Source of the DNA: Rhodococcoides fascians NBRC 12155 = LMG 3623
GTDB taxonomy: Bacteria > Actinomycetota > Actinomycetes > Mycobacteriales > Mycobacteriaceae
Direction of reading: 5' to 3'
DNA length: 64,000 nucleotides
Assembly: GCF_001894785.1 (NCBI RefSeq)
Contig: NZ_BCWW01000004.1
Coordinates: 186,001 to 250,000, forward strand
The notes beneath the pieces are model-generated. The model saw only the letters and a list, made by a program, of their open reading frames with translations, was not told the origin of the DNA and did no database searches. A program made the translations under genes and the position numbers. Of this stretch, positions 1 through 10,046 are shown one piece after another (positions within the stretch are counted from its first letter, which is position 1; the number at the start of each line of letters is the position of its first letter).

Positions 1-753
1 GATCTCGCCCGAGAGCTTGAAGCCGACTACACGCGGGATCAGCATCGACACGGGCTGGCCGAGCATGGCAGCTTCGGCTTCGATTCCGCCGACGCCCCAG
101 CCGAGCACGCCGAGGCCGTTGACCATCGTCGTGTGCGAGTCGGTTCCGACGCAGGTGTCGGGGTACGCCTGACCCTTGCGGGTCATGACGGTCGGTGCGA
201 GGTACTCGATGTTGACCTGGTGCACGATGCCCATGCCGGGCGGGACGACCTTGAAGTCGTCGAAGGCGCCCTGGCCCCAACGCAGGAACTGGTAACGCTC
301 GCCGTTGCGCTCGTACTCGAGGTCGACGTTGCGCTCGAGTGCATCGGCGCGGCCGAACACGTCGAGGATGACCGAGTGGTCGATGACCATGTCGGCGGGG
401 GAGAGGGGGTTGACCTTGTTGGGGTCGCCGCCGAGGGTGGTCACGGCCTCACGCATGGTGGCGAGGTCCACGACACACGGAACGCCGGTGAAGTCCTGCA
501 TGATGACTCGCGCAGGGGTGAACTGGATTTCGATACTCGGGTCGGCCGAGGGATCCCACGACGCGATCGAGCGAATATGGTCGGCGGTGATGTTGGCACC
601 GTCCTCGGTGCGAAGGAGGTTCTCCGCGAGGACCTTCAGTGCATAGGGCAGTTTCTCGGCACCGGGCAAGGCCGACAGCCGAAAGATCTCGTACGAGTTC
701 TCTCCGACTTCGAGGGTGCCCTTTGCACCGAATGAATTGTTACTTGCGGTCAC
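1..753 (-). CDS. acnA: Aconitate hydratase, N-terminal part (gene runs off the left edge)
   Basis: Encodes the first 251 residues of a cytoplasmic iron-sulphur aconitase that interconverts citrate and isocitrate in the TCA cycle. The translated strand reads as the AcnA/IRP1-type N-terminus: an FGAKGTLEV opening, [14 protein letters not shown], a [10 protein letters not shown] segment and the substrate-binding stretch [31 protein letters not shown] shortened here to its key parts DSHTTM and GVGGIEAE. The cluster-binding cysteines and the C-terminal swivel domain lie beyond the window. The start is GTG at 753-751, followed by [10 protein letters not shown]. It is divergent from the 1101 gene across a 347-base spacer. 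This matches Rv1475c (acn) of M. tuberculosis in position, from memory of that map. Confidence 0.95.
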   Translation of the reverse strand, partial: MTASNNSFGAKGTLEVGENSYEIFRLSALPGAEKLPYALKVLAENLLRTEDGANITADHIRSIASWDPSADPSIEIQFTPARVIMQDFTGVPCVVDLATMREAVTTLGGDPNKVNPLSPADMVIDHSVILDVFGRADALERNVDLEYERNGERYQFLRWGQGAFDDFKVVPPGMGIVHQVNIEYLAPTVMTRKGQAYPDTCVGTDSHTTMVNGLGVLGWGVGGIEAEAAMLGQPVSMLIPRVVGFKLSGEI

Positions 754-1100
754 TTCAGCTCCACTCGTCTATGAGGCACACCGCCGACGGGGCTGTGTCG
801 ACGGTTGAAGCGAGGCGCTGACCGTGTGTCTCGGCATGGCATCCGGCGTGCGGATTGCTTGCGGACCCTCGGGCAGTGTCTCGATGGAAGTCTAACAGTA
901 CGCTTGTCCTGTGAAAACGTGCGGGTCCGTTTCGCGGTGGACACCGCGAGAACGACCCACGTCACAATCCTCACGTAGTGCTTCGTGCGACGCAATGAAG
1001 GGCGGCCTCAGTTGCCGCGTCGGGCATACCTGCCTCCCGAGAATCGACGGCACCGTGACGTAGGGTTCCACGCGACTGGTTCCTACCGACTGGACGAGAG
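754..1100. other. Divergent intergenic region, acnA / membrane protein gene
   Basis: A 347-base spacer between two divergent genes. No convincing reading frame was seen. It should hold the promoters of acnA (leftward) and of the 1101 gene (rightward). The only clear structure is a hairpin, TCGCGGT (932-938) with ACCGCGA (943-949) around a 4-base loop. No iron box and no recognised regulator site were found by eye. Confidence 0.5.
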
Positions 1101-1643
1101 ATGACTGAGCCGATCCACGCTGTTTCCCCACTTGCCACCGATATCCCGGCAGGTCTGGACGTCGACAGCATCGTCGCCACGGTCCGCGAGTCAGGAGTCA
1201 GTGCTCCTGCGGCAGAGCAGGACGGACTGACTGCCGCCGTGAACCGAGCCGAGGACCACGGAATCGATCTGAGCATCGTGATCGTCCCCGACGAACCGCG
1301 CCACGATTCGCAGCTACGCGACCTCGCCACTGCGGTCGGTGCCCGCGAGGGCGGAACGGTGTTGGTGCTGAGCCCGGGGCAGGTCGGAACGTTCAGCGAC
1401 TCGATCAGCCGAGTGACACTCGAAGCCGGTCAGGATCGCACGTACACCGGAAATCACGTCGTCGCCGCCGACAACTTCGTCGACACACTCGTCGAGGACC
1501 AGACTCCGTGGGGCTTGCTGACGGGTGGGTTGGTGGTGATCGTCGCCGCGGTGGCCGCGTTGACAGCCGCTGTGAAGGTCCGGCGATACCGCGCGCGGTC
1601 GGCCACTGCCGACCCGCACGAAGCGCAGCCCGTCGAGCGCTGA
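1101..1643 (+). CDS. Small membrane protein, Rv1476-like (DUF6676 type)
   Basis: A 180-residue protein of unknown function. The first ~130 residues are soluble with alternating beta and helical character (IDLSIVIVPDEP, GGTVLVLSPGQVG), followed by one transmembrane helix at about 138-158 (LLTGGLVVIVAAVAALTAAV) and a short basic cytoplasmic tail. No Sec signal peptide is visible, so it is probably a C-terminally anchored protein. It lies between acnA and the RipA-like hydrolase, the place of Rv1476 in M. tuberculosis, which supports orthology and hints at a cell-envelope role. The ATG at 1101 has GAGAG just upstream as a weak ribosome site. Function remains unassigned. Confidence 0.8.
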   Translation: MTEPIHAVSPLATDIPAGLDVDSIVATVRESGVSAPAAEQDGLTAAVNRAEDHGIDLSIVIVPDEPRHDSQLRDLATAVGAREGGTVLVLSPGQVGTFSDSISRVTLEAGQDRTYTGNHVVAADNFVDTLVEDQTPWGLLTGGLVVIVAAVAALTAAVKVRRYRARSATADPHEAQPVER

Positions 1644-2070
1644 CGTAGCGCGCACATTCGTCATTCGACCGACCGACATCGACGCGCGATTACTCCACCG
1701 GACGTCGGTCCGGAAAAAGTCCGAAAAATTGTTTCGGGCAAACACCGAGTTCACGGCATTGTGCCTGGTGGAATTACAAATGTGTCATTTGTGACTGGAG
1801 TTTCTTTAGTGTGCGAAGTGTCGTACGGTGCCATTGGCACTGCTGGGGAAGGAGTGTCGCAGAAGGCAGGTGTCATCCGTGGGGAACTCGGGAGGCCACT
1901 GCTTCGGGTGTGACTGACGTGGTTCGCACCTGTCGTGTCGCTGCGCGCCACTTTCCCGCCCGGCGAACATGTTCACCGTCACCTGCGATCGGGGTGGGAA
2001 CGGGGAACGCCTCGACGGCACGACGGTCCTCTCGGGACCCGAGTGAATGCCGGACCCGAGGGAGACATTT
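1644..2070 (+). promoter_or_regulatory. Long structured leader and promoter region of the ripA-like gene
   Basis: A 427-base gene-free stretch. A perfect 7-base inverted repeat, ACAAATG (1776-1782) and CATTTGT (1786-1792), sits in an AT-rich patch that looks like promoter/operator DNA; it overlaps a GTCATTTGTGAC sequence reminiscent of, but not proven to be, an MtrA-type site. If transcription begins near 1800 the leader is about 250 bases. CTCGGG at 2031-2036 can pair with CCCGAG at 2038-2043 or with CCCGAG at 2055-2060, and the second choice runs into the ribosome site GAGGGAGA (2058-2065). The leader could therefore switch translation, which is inference. Confidence 0.45.
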
Positions 2071-3597
2071 GTGAGCCGACGTCCAGTTCGCGGCACGCGC
2101 CGCAGAGCGCTCGTCCGTACCCGATTCGTACTGGCAGGTGCCGGTCTGGTTCTCGCGCTGACCGCGACCATGCCCGGAGTCGCCGCCGCGGTACCGCCGC
2201 CCCCGCCCAACCCGTCCGATACCGACATCGCCGCGGCCGGCAGCGCCGTCGACTCACGCCTGGGGCAGGTCGGACAGCTGATCGACGCGATCGCATCCGC
2301 CAACCAACAACTCGCACAGCTCGACGACGAGGTCGCCGTGAAGCGAGAAGGCGTCAACAAAGCACTGGTCGACCTGCAGAACGCACGGGACGCCGCCGAC
2401 GTGGCCGCAGCAGTCGTAGGAGCAGCGCAGCAGGCGCTCGCCGATGCAGGCACACAGATTCAGGCAGCCCAGCGCAAGTTCGACGAATTCGCCAAATCGA
2501 GCTACACCCAGGGCTCGGGCGTCGCCTCGATGGCGTCGTTCCTCGGTTCGAGCGGACCGGACGACGTTCTCGACCGCGCCCAGGTCCTGAAGGTGCTGTC
2601 CAACAGCCAGAATGCCGTGCTCGACAGCCTCCAGCGGGCCCGAACCGAGCAGGCGAACCGGGACTCGGCCGCCCGCGAATCCAAGCAGCAGGCGGACGCG
2701 GCAGCGTCCGAAGCCGAATCCAAGAAGGCCGAGGCCGAGCAGGCCATCGCTGCAGCGCAGGCGGCGTTGCAAGCCGAGGCCGATCAGAAAGCCGCTATCG
2801 AGTCCCAGCGAGACGCCGCTCAGACCGAGCTCGACGCAGCCCGAAGCAATGTGGCCGGCCTCCAGGGTCAACGAGCCGCATACAGCGACTGGGAGGCGCA
2901 GAAGGCAGCAGAGGACGCAGCAATAGCAGCAGCCGCAGCTGCCGCTCGTGAGGCCGCGGTTCAGGCGGCGGCCCGGGTCTCGGCCAACCTGGCCGCACAA
3001 CAGCGAGCCGCTGCGATCGCCGAGGGCCAACGCTCGCACGTCGATGTCGACGACGACTCGAGTTCGTCCACCGACTCCGACAGTTCGAGCGGAACCACGA
3101 CTCCGACCCAGCCCACACCCAGCAAGCCCACTCCCAGCAAGCCCAAGCCCTCGACCACACCGTCGGTCACGGGCAGTGCTGCCGTGGAATTGGCGATCGA
3201 CCGCGGGATGAGCCAGCTCGGTGTTCCGTATTCCTGGGGCGGCGGCGACGAGAACGGGCCGACCAAGGGAATCCGAGACGGCGGAGTCGCAGACAGTTAC
3301 GGCGACTACAACAAGGTCGGCTTCGACTGCTCCGGCCTCATGATCTACGCATTCGCAGGTCTGGGTATCTCTCTGCCCCACTACACCGGCTACCAGTACA
3401 CGGCAGGCAAGCAGGTTCCGTCGTCGCAGATGAAGCGTGGCGACATGATCTTCTACGGACCGAACGCCAGTCAGCACGTCGCGCTCTACCTCGGCGACGG
3501 GAAGATGCTCGAGGCTCCGCAATCCGGATCGGTGGTCAAGGTCTCCGACGTCAGATACAGCGGTATGACGCCGTACGCCGTGCGCATGGTGTCCTGA
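2071..3597 (+). CDS. ripA: RipA-like NlpC/P60 peptidoglycan endopeptidase
   Basis: A 508-residue secreted hydrolase expected to cut the D-Glu/mDAP peptide bond of peptidoglycan during cell separation. Order of parts: twin-arginine-rich N-terminus and signal peptide (about 1-40, ending AAAVPPPP), an Ala/Gln/Glu-rich coiled coil (about 55-315, the autoinhibitory type seen in RipA), a Ser/Thr/Pro linker (about 325-365), and the C40 domain. The catalytic Cys is C420 in FDCSGL and the His is H469 in SQHVALYLG. The GTG at 2071 was chosen because GAGGGAGA lies 6 bases upstream and the signal peptide begins there. M. tuberculosis has ripA and ripB in tandem; only one such gene is present here. Confidence 0.88.
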   Translation: MSRRPVRGTRRRALVRTRFVLAGAGLVLALTATMPGVAAAVPPPPPNPSDTDIAAAGSAVDSRLGQVGQLIDAIASANQQLAQLDDEVAVKREGVNKALVDLQNARDAADVAAAVVGAAQQALADAGTQIQAAQRKFDEFAKSSYTQGSGVASMASFLGSSGPDDVLDRAQVLKVLSNSQNAVLDSLQRARTEQANRDSAARESKQQADAAASEAESKKAEAEQAIAAAQAALQAEADQKAAIESQRDAAQTELDAARSNVAGLQGQRAAYSDWEAQKAAEDAAIAAAAAAAREAAVQAAARVSANLAAQQRAAAIAEGQRSHVDVDDDSSSSTDSDSSSGTTTPTQPTPSKPTPSKPKPSTTPSVTGSAAVELAIDRGMSQLGVPYSWGGGDENGPTKGIRDGGVADSYGDYNKVGFDCSGLMIYAFAGLGISLPHYTGYQYTAGKQVPSSQMKRGDMIFYGPNASQHVALYLGDGKMLEAPQSGSVVKVSDVRYSGMTPYAVRMVS

Positions 3598-3637
3598 GCT
3601 CGCTGTCGCTCCCGAGGTCGCTGTTCGGTACTTCTGC

Positions 3638-3660
3638 GTCGTTCCGCAGGCTCCACTCCG
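3638..3660 (-). repeat. Dispersed short repeat, single copy
   Basis: Reverse-strand copy reading CGGAGTGGAGCCTGCGGAAC then GAC. It matches the unit of the tandem arrays at 15335-15490 and 52021-52139 almost base for base. It lies about 40 bases past the ripA stop, in the 173-base gap before moxR. Confidence 0.7.
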
Positions 3661-3770
3661 GCGCGCGGGTCAGGGGTGGGTTTCGGCGCGCGCGAGCATC
3701 ACCTGGAATAGTTGATCTCGGCGGTATGGAACGTGCCCGACGATGATCGACTGAAAGCGGTGAATTCTTG

Positions 3771-5129
3771 GTGACATCACGTGACGGCCGGATTTCGAAC
3801 GACGAGGAGCCGACACAGATCGGGTCTTCGAGTCCGAATCCTCGGGGTGGGGAGCCGGAGCGGGTGGACAGTCCCGATCTCGCCGAGGACGTTCGGCTTC
3901 TCGAGAAGGCCGTGTACGAGGTCAAAAGGGTGATCGTCGGTCAGGATCGTCTGGTCGAGCGCATTCTAGTCGGCTTGTTGGCCCGTGGGCATGTGCTGCT
4001 GGAAGGCGTTCCCGGCGTGGCGAAGACCCTCGCAGTGGAGACGTTCGCCCGCGTGGTCGGTGGCTCGTTCTCCCGCGTCCAGTTCACCCCGGACCTGGTG
4101 CCCACCGACCTGGTCGGAACCCGCATCTACCGTCAGGGCCGCGAAGAGTTCGACACCGAACTCGGCCCGGTCGTCGCGAACTTCGTCCTTGCCGACGAGA
4201 TCAACCGAGCACCGGCGAAGGTCCAGTCGGCGCTGCTCGAAGTCATGGCCGAGCGGCACGTGACCATCGGTGGCAGGACGTTCCCCATGCCCGATCCTTT
4301 CCTGGTGATGGCGACGCAGAACCCCATCGAGAACGAAGGCGTGTACCCGCTCCCGGAAGCCCAGCGCGACCGCTTCCTGTTCAAGATCGTCGTCGACTAC
4401 CCGACGGTGGAGGAAGAACGCGAGATCGTCTACCGCATGGGGATCAAGGCCCCCGAGCCCAAGCAGATACTCGACCCTGTCGAGTTGGTCCGTCTGCAGA
4501 ACCTGGCCAGTTCGGTGTTCGTGCACCACGCGCTCGTCGACTACGTGGTTCGGGTCATCGCCGCCACCCGCACGCCCGAACAGTTCGGGTTGGACGATGT
4601 CGGCAGCTGGATCGCATACGGGGCCTCCCCGCGTGCGACCCTCGGCATCATCGCTGCGTCCCGCGCCCTCGCCCTGCTGCGAGGCCGCGACTACGTCGTT
4701 CCTCAGGACGTGCTCGAGGTGATTCCCGACGTGCTCCGGCATCGGCTGGTGCTCTCCTACGATGCCCTCGCCGACGAAGTGACGCCCGAGACCGTGATCT
4801 CCCGCATTTTGCAGACCGTCGGACTACCGCAGGTGTCGCCGCAGGCGGTTCCGATGTCGCAGGACAACGGCACCGCACCCGGTCAGCCCTTCGGTGGCCA
4901 ACAGGGCACACCGCAGTTTCCGGGAGCGGGGCCGCAGTATCCGGCTCAGGTACCGCATCCGGCCCAGGGGCAGTACCCGGGTCAGCCGCAGTTCCCCGGG
5001 CAAGGGCCCGGCTCGGCACCCCAGCCCGGACCCGAGCAGCGCCCACCGGGCGGTCCGGCCGGCGAACCCGCTCCGTCGCTGCACAAGCCGTCGGGTGATG
5101 CATCGTCGACCGGTTCGCCGGGTCAGTGA
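3771..5129 (+). CDS. moxR1: MoxR-family AAA+ ATPase
   Basis: A 452-residue cytoplasmic ATPase of the MoxR class, thought to act as a chaperone that matures protein complexes together with VWA-domain partners. The core (about 45-365) shows Walker A GVPGVAKT, Walker B LADEIN with the RAPAKVQSALLEVM sensor region, the ATQNPIE sensor 1 and the R-finger region EAQRDRF. After the core there is a Pro/Gln/Gly-rich tail of about 85 residues with repeated QYPGQ/QFPG-like motifs, longer than in the M. tuberculosis protein (377 residues). The start is GTG 3771; a TTG directly before it is an alternative. It is the first gene of a moxR-DUF58-VWA operon; the next gene overlaps its stop by 4 bases. Confidence 0.92.
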   Translation: MTSRDGRISNDEEPTQIGSSSPNPRGGEPERVDSPDLAEDVRLLEKAVYEVKRVIVGQDRLVERILVGLLARGHVLLEGVPGVAKTLAVETFARVVGGSFSRVQFTPDLVPTDLVGTRIYRQGREEFDTELGPVVANFVLADEINRAPAKVQSALLEVMAERHVTIGGRTFPMPDPFLVMATQNPIENEGVYPLPEAQRDRFLFKIVVDYPTVEEEREIVYRMGIKAPEPKQILDPVELVRLQNLASSVFVHHALVDYVVRVIAATRTPEQFGLDDVGSWIAYGASPRATLGIIAASRALALLRGRDYVVPQDVLEVIPDVLRHRLVLSYDALADEVTPETVISRILQTVGLPQVSPQAVPMSQDNGTAPGQPFGGQQGTPQFPGAGPQYPAQVPHPAQGQYPGQPQFPGQGPGSAPQPGPEQRPPGGPAGEPAPSLHKPSGDASSTGSPGQ

Positions 5130-6112
5130 GCGCAGCCGACAGAGCCGGCCGAGGTGCGGTCTCACGGCCGCCGTCGTTTCGGTCCGGCGAACTGCGTGAT
5201 CCGAAGCTGGCCGCTGCGCTGCGCACGCTCGAGATAACGGTACGTAGGCGTCTCGACGGCGTTCTGCACGGCGACCACCTCGGCCTGATACCCGGCCCGG
5301 GATCCGAACCGGGGGACGCGCGCGAGTATCAGCCCGGTGACGACGTTCGGCAGATGGACTGGTCGGTCACTGCCCGGACGACACACCCACACGTGCGGCA
5401 GTCGGTGGCCGATCGCGAACTGGAAACGTGGCTTGTCGTCGATCTGTCGGCCAGCCTCGACTTCGGAACCGCGGGGTGTGAGAAGCGCGATCTCGCGGTC
5501 GCGGCCTCGGCCGCCATCACCCACCTGACCGGCGGCGGTGGTAATCGCATCGGAGCTGTCGTGGCCACCGGCGCGACGACGACGCGAATCCCGGCGCGCG
5601 GGGGCCGGGTGCACAGCCAGTCGATGCTGCGGACGATCGCTACGACACCGTCCGCCGCGGACGGCGTCCGAGGAGATCTTCGCGATGCCGTCGAGGCGCT
5701 GCGGCGTCCCGAACGCCGTCGCGGTCTGGCCGTGGTGATCAGCGACTTCCTCGGCCCGATCGACTGGGAGCGATCGCTGCGGGCGATCTCTGCCAGACAC
5801 GACGTACTGGCCGTCGAGGTACTCGATCCGCGAGACCTCGAACTTCCGGATGTGGGAGACGTGGTTCTGCACGACCCGGAGTCCGGCCGCACTCGGGAGT
5901 TCGCCGCGACGCCCCGGCTCCGCGCCGACTTCGCGCGAGCAGCCGCAGCACACCGCGACGACGTGGAGAAAGCGTTGCGCCGATGCGGGGCACCGCGTTT
6001 GACTCTGCGCACCGACGGTGACTGGATCGCCGATGTCGTCCGCTTCGTCACTGCTCGCAGGCACACCATCGGCTCCGGTTTCACCAATACCGCGAGGGCA
6101 GGTTCGCGATGA
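5126..6112 (+). CDS. DUF58 domain protein
   Basis: A 328-residue protein whose middle carries the DUF58 signature (about 70-160: [32 protein letters not shown] in shortened form, with the typical [12 protein letters not shown] core). Such proteins are usually encoded next to MoxR ATPases and are predicted to work with them; the biochemical role is unknown. It has a VWA-like fold in its second half ([12 protein letters not shown]). No signal peptide or strong membrane helix is visible. GTG at 5126 overlaps the moxR stop (GTGA), and its own stop overlaps the next ATG (ATGA), indicating translational coupling. It corresponds to Rv1480 in order. Confidence 0.9.
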   Translation: MSAADRAGRGAVSRPPSFRSGELRDPKLAAALRTLEITVRRRLDGVLHGDHLGLIPGPGSEPGDAREYQPGDDVRQMDWSVTARTTHPHVRQSVADRELETWLVVDLSASLDFGTAGCEKRDLAVAASAAITHLTGGGGNRIGAVVATGATTTRIPARGGRVHSQSMLRTIATTPSAADGVRGDLRDAVEALRRPERRRGLAVVISDFLGPIDWERSLRAISARHDVLAVEVLDPRDLELPDVGDVVLHDPESGRTREFAATPRLRADFARAAAAHRDDVEKALRRCGAPRLTLRTDGDWIADVVRFVTARRHTIGSGFTNTARAGSR

Positions 6113-7107
6113 GCCTCACCGATTTCTCTGCGCCGTGGTGGCTCGCGTTTCTGGTCGTCGTCATCGCCTTGACGGCGGGGTACGTCTGGATTCAACGCCG
6201 CAAGCAGAAGCACGTGCTGCGTTTCTCCAACATGGAGTTGCTCGAGTCGATCGCGCCGAACCGGCCCAGTCGTCTGCGTCATCTCCCGACCGCACTGGTA
6301 CTGGTCGGGCTGATGTTCCTGACCGTCGCGTTGGCCGGCCCCACTGCCGATCAACGTGTTCCACGCAACCGCGCGACGGTCATGCTCGTCATCGATGTGT
6401 CGCTGTCCATGGAAGCGACGGACGTCGAACCCACTCGGCTGGCTGCGGCCCAAGAAGCAGCGAAGTCGTTCGCCGATGGCCTAACGCCCGGCATCAACCT
6501 CGGTCTCGTCGCGTTCGCCGGCACTGCCTCGGTATTGGTCTCACCCACGGCCAACCGCGACGCCACCAAGTCGGCAATCGACAAACTGCAGCTCAGCGAG
6601 CGGACGGCCACCGGTGAAGCAATCTTCACCTCGCTGCAGTCGATCGATACTCTCGGCGCGATCCTCGGGGGTGGCGACGCGGCACCGCCGGCCCGCATCG
6701 TGCTGCTCTCGGACGGTAAGCAAACCGTTCCCCAGAACCTCGACGATCCACGGGGCGGCTACACCGCAGCGCGCGCAGCCAAGGACAAGGGAGTGCCGAT
6801 CTCGACGATCTCGTTCGGCACCAGCTACGGGTCGGTCGAGATCGAAGACGAAGGTGGAGGCGGGGTCGAGCGCGTCCCCGTTCCGGTCGACGACCCGTCG
6901 TTGCGCGAGATCGCGACTCTGTCCGGAGGGAGTTTCTTCACGGCCTCCTCGCTCGAGGGCCTCCGAGACGTCTACGACACCCTGGAGGAGCAGATCGGTT
7001 TCGAGATCACCCGCGGGGACGCATCGCGACCCTGGTTGATCCTCGGTGTCCTGTGCATCTCCGCCGGGCTCGGTTCGGCGTTGGTGATGCGGCAACGATT
7101 GCCGTGA
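6109..7107 (+). CDS. Membrane-anchored VWA-domain protein (Rv1481 type)
   Basis: A 332-residue membrane protein with an N-terminal pair of helices (about 9-28 [19 protein letters not shown] and 64-84 [19 protein letters not shown]), a von Willebrand A domain (about 92-290) and a C-terminal helix (about 308-327). The metal site is visible as DVSLSM (DxSxS) with a later LLSDGKQT segment. It is of the BatA/UPF0353 kind and is the likely partner of the MoxR ATPase in the same operon. The gene overlaps the DUF58 stop as ATGA. The following 66 bases separate it from fabG1 and hold an operator-like palindrome, so fabG1 probably has its own promoter. Confidence 0.9.
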   Translation: MSLTDFSAPWWLAFLVVVIALTAGYVWIQRRKQKHVLRFSNMELLESIAPNRPSRLRHLPTALVLVGLMFLTVALAGPTADQRVPRNRATVMLVIDVSLSMEATDVEPTRLAAAQEAAKSFADGLTPGINLGLVAFAGTASVLVSPTANRDATKSAIDKLQLSERTATGEAIFTSLQSIDTLGAILGGGDAAPPARIVLLSDGKQTVPQNLDDPRGGYTAARAAKDKGVPISTISFGTSYGSVEIEDEGGGGVERVPVPVDDPSLREIATLSGGSFFTASSLEGLRDVYDTLEEQIGFEITRGDASRPWLILGVLCISAGLGSALVMRQRLP

Positions 7108-7896
<789 letters not shown>

Positions 7897-7956
7897 GAAA
7901 CCCTCTCGCACAACGATTTCGATAGATACTCACCTCCGAATTAAGGACGTAGCATT

Positions 7957-8781
7957 ATGGGCGGATTGCTCGAAGGCAAGACCATTCTCATCACCGGCAT
8001 CATCACCGACGCGTCGATCGCGTTCCACGCCGCGGCCATGGCGCAGGAGCAGGGTGCCAAGGTGATCATCACCGGGTTCGATCGGCTGCGGCTCATCGAC
8101 CGCATCGCGCAGCGGCTGCCCAAGGAGGTGCCCCCGGCGATCGAGCTCGACGCCACCAACGAGGAGCACCTCGCCGCGCTGGCGGACCGAATTCGTGAAG
8201 TAGCGCCGGAGGGTATCGACGGAGTTCTGCACTCCATCGCATTCGCACCTCGCACCCTGATGGGCCCGGATGCCAAGCCGTTCCTCGACGGCCCCGGCCC
8301 CGACGCGGCGAGGGCATTCGAGATCTCGGCGTGGAGCTACGCATCTCTCGCGCGTGCCGTGCTGCCGGTCATGAACGAGGGTGGCTCGATCGTCGGAATG
8401 GACTTCGATCCGCGGACGTCGATGCCCTACTACAACTGGATGGGCGTAGCCAAGGCTGCTCTCGAGTCGGTGAATCGTTACGTGGCACGGGAAGTGGGCG
8501 CAGCCAAGCGTATCCGCTCCAATCTCGTTGCAGCAGGACCGATCAGGACTCTTGCCGCCAAGGCGATTGCGGGCACCGCGACCGGCGATGCGGCCAAGAT
8601 GGACCAGCTGAACGTGTACTGGGACGGTGCCGCTCCCATCGGATGGGACGTCAACGATCCGACCGTCGTCGCCAAGTCGATCGTCGCGTTGCTGTCGGAT
8701 TGGCTGCCCGGAACCACCGGGTCGATCGTGTACGTCGACGGCGGAGCGAGCCACAACACGTACCTGCCCGAAAACATGTGA
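7957..8781 (+). CDS. inhA: Enoyl-ACP reductase InhA
   Basis: A 274-residue NADH-dependent trans-2-enoyl-ACP reductase completing the FAS-II elongation cycle and the known target of isoniazid-NAD in mycobacteria. Signatures: N-terminal [11 protein letters not shown] cofactor loop, LHSIAFAP around S93 (equivalent to S94 of the M. tuberculosis enzyme), YYNWMGVAK with the catalytic Tyr and Lys, and [10 protein letters not shown]. The substrate loop is close to that of InhA and includes a T-G-D-A-A insert. AAGGA (in TTAAGGACG) stands before the ATG. It is co-transcribed with fabG1 most likely, and a strong hairpin follows before hemH. Confidence 0.96.
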   Translation: MGGLLEGKTILITGIITDASIAFHAAAMAQEQGAKVIITGFDRLRLIDRIAQRLPKEVPPAIELDATNEEHLAALADRIREVAPEGIDGVLHSIAFAPRTLMGPDAKPFLDGPGPDAARAFEISAWSYASLARAVLPVMNEGGSIVGMDFDPRTSMPYYNWMGVAKAALESVNRYVAREVGAAKRIRSNLVAAGPIRTLAAKAIAGTATGDAAKMDQLNVYWDGAAPIGWDVNDPTVVAKSIVALLSDWLPGTTGSIVYVDGGASHNTYLPENM

Positions 8782-8836
8782 CACGTCGGTGAGCGGAGTC
8801 CGACGTGGGCTCGCTCACCGTAGGTTTCGTCGACCG

Positions 8837-8877
8837 ATTGTGCCCCTGCCGCAGCCCTGCTGCGACAGGGGCACAAT
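8837..8877 (+). terminator. 41-base hairpin between inhA and hemH, abutting the hemH ribosome site
   Basis: Arms ATTGTGCCCCTG (8837-8848) and CAGGGGCACAAT (8866-8877) pair perfectly; after one mismatch six more pairs follow (8850-8855 with 8859-8864), leaving a 3-base loop. There is no T run. It ends 6 bases before the hemH ATG (8884), so it may end inhA transcription, hide the hemH ribosome site, or both. Confidence 0.65.
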
Positions 8878-8883
8878 GGATTC

Positions 8884-9963
8884 ATGACCACCCCTGGAGA
8901 TTTCGACGCACTGTTGGTGCTCTCGTTCGGCGGACCGGAAAAGCCCGCCGACGTTCGCCCGTTTCTTGAGAACGTCACTCGCGGACGTGGTGTGCCGCCC
9001 GAGCGTCTCGACGCCGTCGTCGAGCACTACATGCACTTCGGTGGCGTGTCACCGATCAACGAACTCAATCGCGACATCATCGCCGCACTGCAGGCCGAGT
9101 TCGATTCGGCCGGAATCGAATTGCCGATCTACTTCGGCAATCGCAATTGGCATCCGATGGTCGAGGACACCGTTGCGACGATGAAGGCGGACGGCGTCCG
9201 CTCCGCGCTCGTCTTTCCGACTTCCGCGTGGGGCGGGTATTCCGGGTGCAGGCAGTACCACGAGGACATCGCCAGGGCCCGTGCGTCCGTGGGGGACGAC
9301 GCCCCGCATTTGCTCAAGATCCGTCAGTACTACGACCACCCGTTGATGGTCGAGGCGTTCGCCGAGGCCGTCGATGCCGCGCGCAGGTCGCTGCCAGAGG
9401 AGCATCGGGCAGGAGCGCGGCTGGTGTTCACCGCGCATTCCATTCCGTCGGCAGCCGACGCCAATGCAGGCCCACCCGCGGATGGTGGCCACCTGTACAG
9501 CCGGCAGGTTGCGGAGGCGTCGCGTCTGGTCGCGGCCGCATCCGGCAGCACCGAATACGATCTGGTGTGGCAGTCTCGTTCCGGACCACCGCAGGTTCCG
9601 TGGCTCGACCCCGACATCTGCGATCATCTCGAAGCACTGTCCGAGAAGTCCGTCGACGCGGTGATCGTGTGCCCGATCGGTTTCGTGTCCGACCACCTCG
9701 AAGTGGTGTGGGATCTCGACACCGAAGCCGAGGAGAAGGCCCGTGAACTCGGGATGGCTTTCGCCCGCGTGGGTACGCCCGGTTCCGATGCTCGATTCCC
9801 GAAGATGATCAGGGAGCTGGTGGACGAGTATCGCGTCGGCGGGACGTGCCGAGGACTCGGCAGCGTTCCCGGCTACGGATCCACCCTCGACGGCAATCGA
9901 TGTGCCGTCGGATGTTGCGAGCAGCCGACGCGTCCATCGCGGCCTGCGACGGCACCTGCCTGA
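8884..9963 (+). CDS. hemH: Coproporphyrin ferrochelatase
   Basis: A 359-residue enzyme inserting ferrous iron into coproporphyrin III (the actinobacterial, CpfC route) in heme synthesis. Features: [12 protein letters not shown] start, HFGGVSPIN, the metal-binding His in FTAHSIP, and [13 protein letters not shown]. The cysteines YSGCRQ and the C-terminal group NRCAVGCC match the [2Fe-2S] ligands known in the mycobacterial enzyme. The tail after the last cysteines is Pro/Ala-rich. It lies 3' of inhA, as hemZ (Rv1485) does in M. tuberculosis. Its ribosome site is weak (AATGGA, partly inside the upstream hairpin), so translation may depend on RNA folding. Confidence 0.93.
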   Translation: MTTPGDFDALLVLSFGGPEKPADVRPFLENVTRGRGVPPERLDAVVEHYMHFGGVSPINELNRDIIAALQAEFDSAGIELPIYFGNRNWHPMVEDTVATMKADGVRSALVFPTSAWGGYSGCRQYHEDIARARASVGDDAPHLLKIRQYYDHPLMVEAFAEAVDAARRSLPEEHRAGARLVFTAHSIPSAADANAGPPADGGHLYSRQVAEASRLVAAASGSTEYDLVWQSRSGPPQVPWLDPDICDHLEALSEKSVDAVIVCPIGFVSDHLEVVWDLDTEAEEKARELGMAFARVGTPGSDARFPKMIRELVDEYRVGGTCRGLGSVPGYGSTLDGNRCAVGCCEQPTRPSRPATAPA

Positions 9964-10014
9964 CTGGCGGCTCCTGCCTGACGGGTGGCCTCTTGCCTGT
10001 CTCGCGGCCCAGCC

Positions 10015-10046
10015 CCGACAGGACCGCTACGTGTCGGTCCTGTCGG
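10015..10046. terminator. Bidirectional hairpin between hemH and the convergent 10047 gene
   Basis: CCGACAGGACCG (10015-10026) pairs perfectly with CGGTCCTGTCGG (10035-10046) around an 8-base loop. It ends at the base before the stop codon of the leftward gene and lies 51 bases after the hemH stop. No T run on either side. Confidence 0.6.

Noticed and set aside
1644..2070. c-di-AMP (ydaO) or cobalamin riboswitch in the ripA leader
   Set aside because: The conserved GACAGCTAACC element of ydaO and the B12 box of cobalamin switches are not present; only a GCCACTG fragment was seen.
2254..3522. 422-residue minus-strand frame opposite ripA
   Set aside because: Shadow of ripA; low-complexity composition and no motif.
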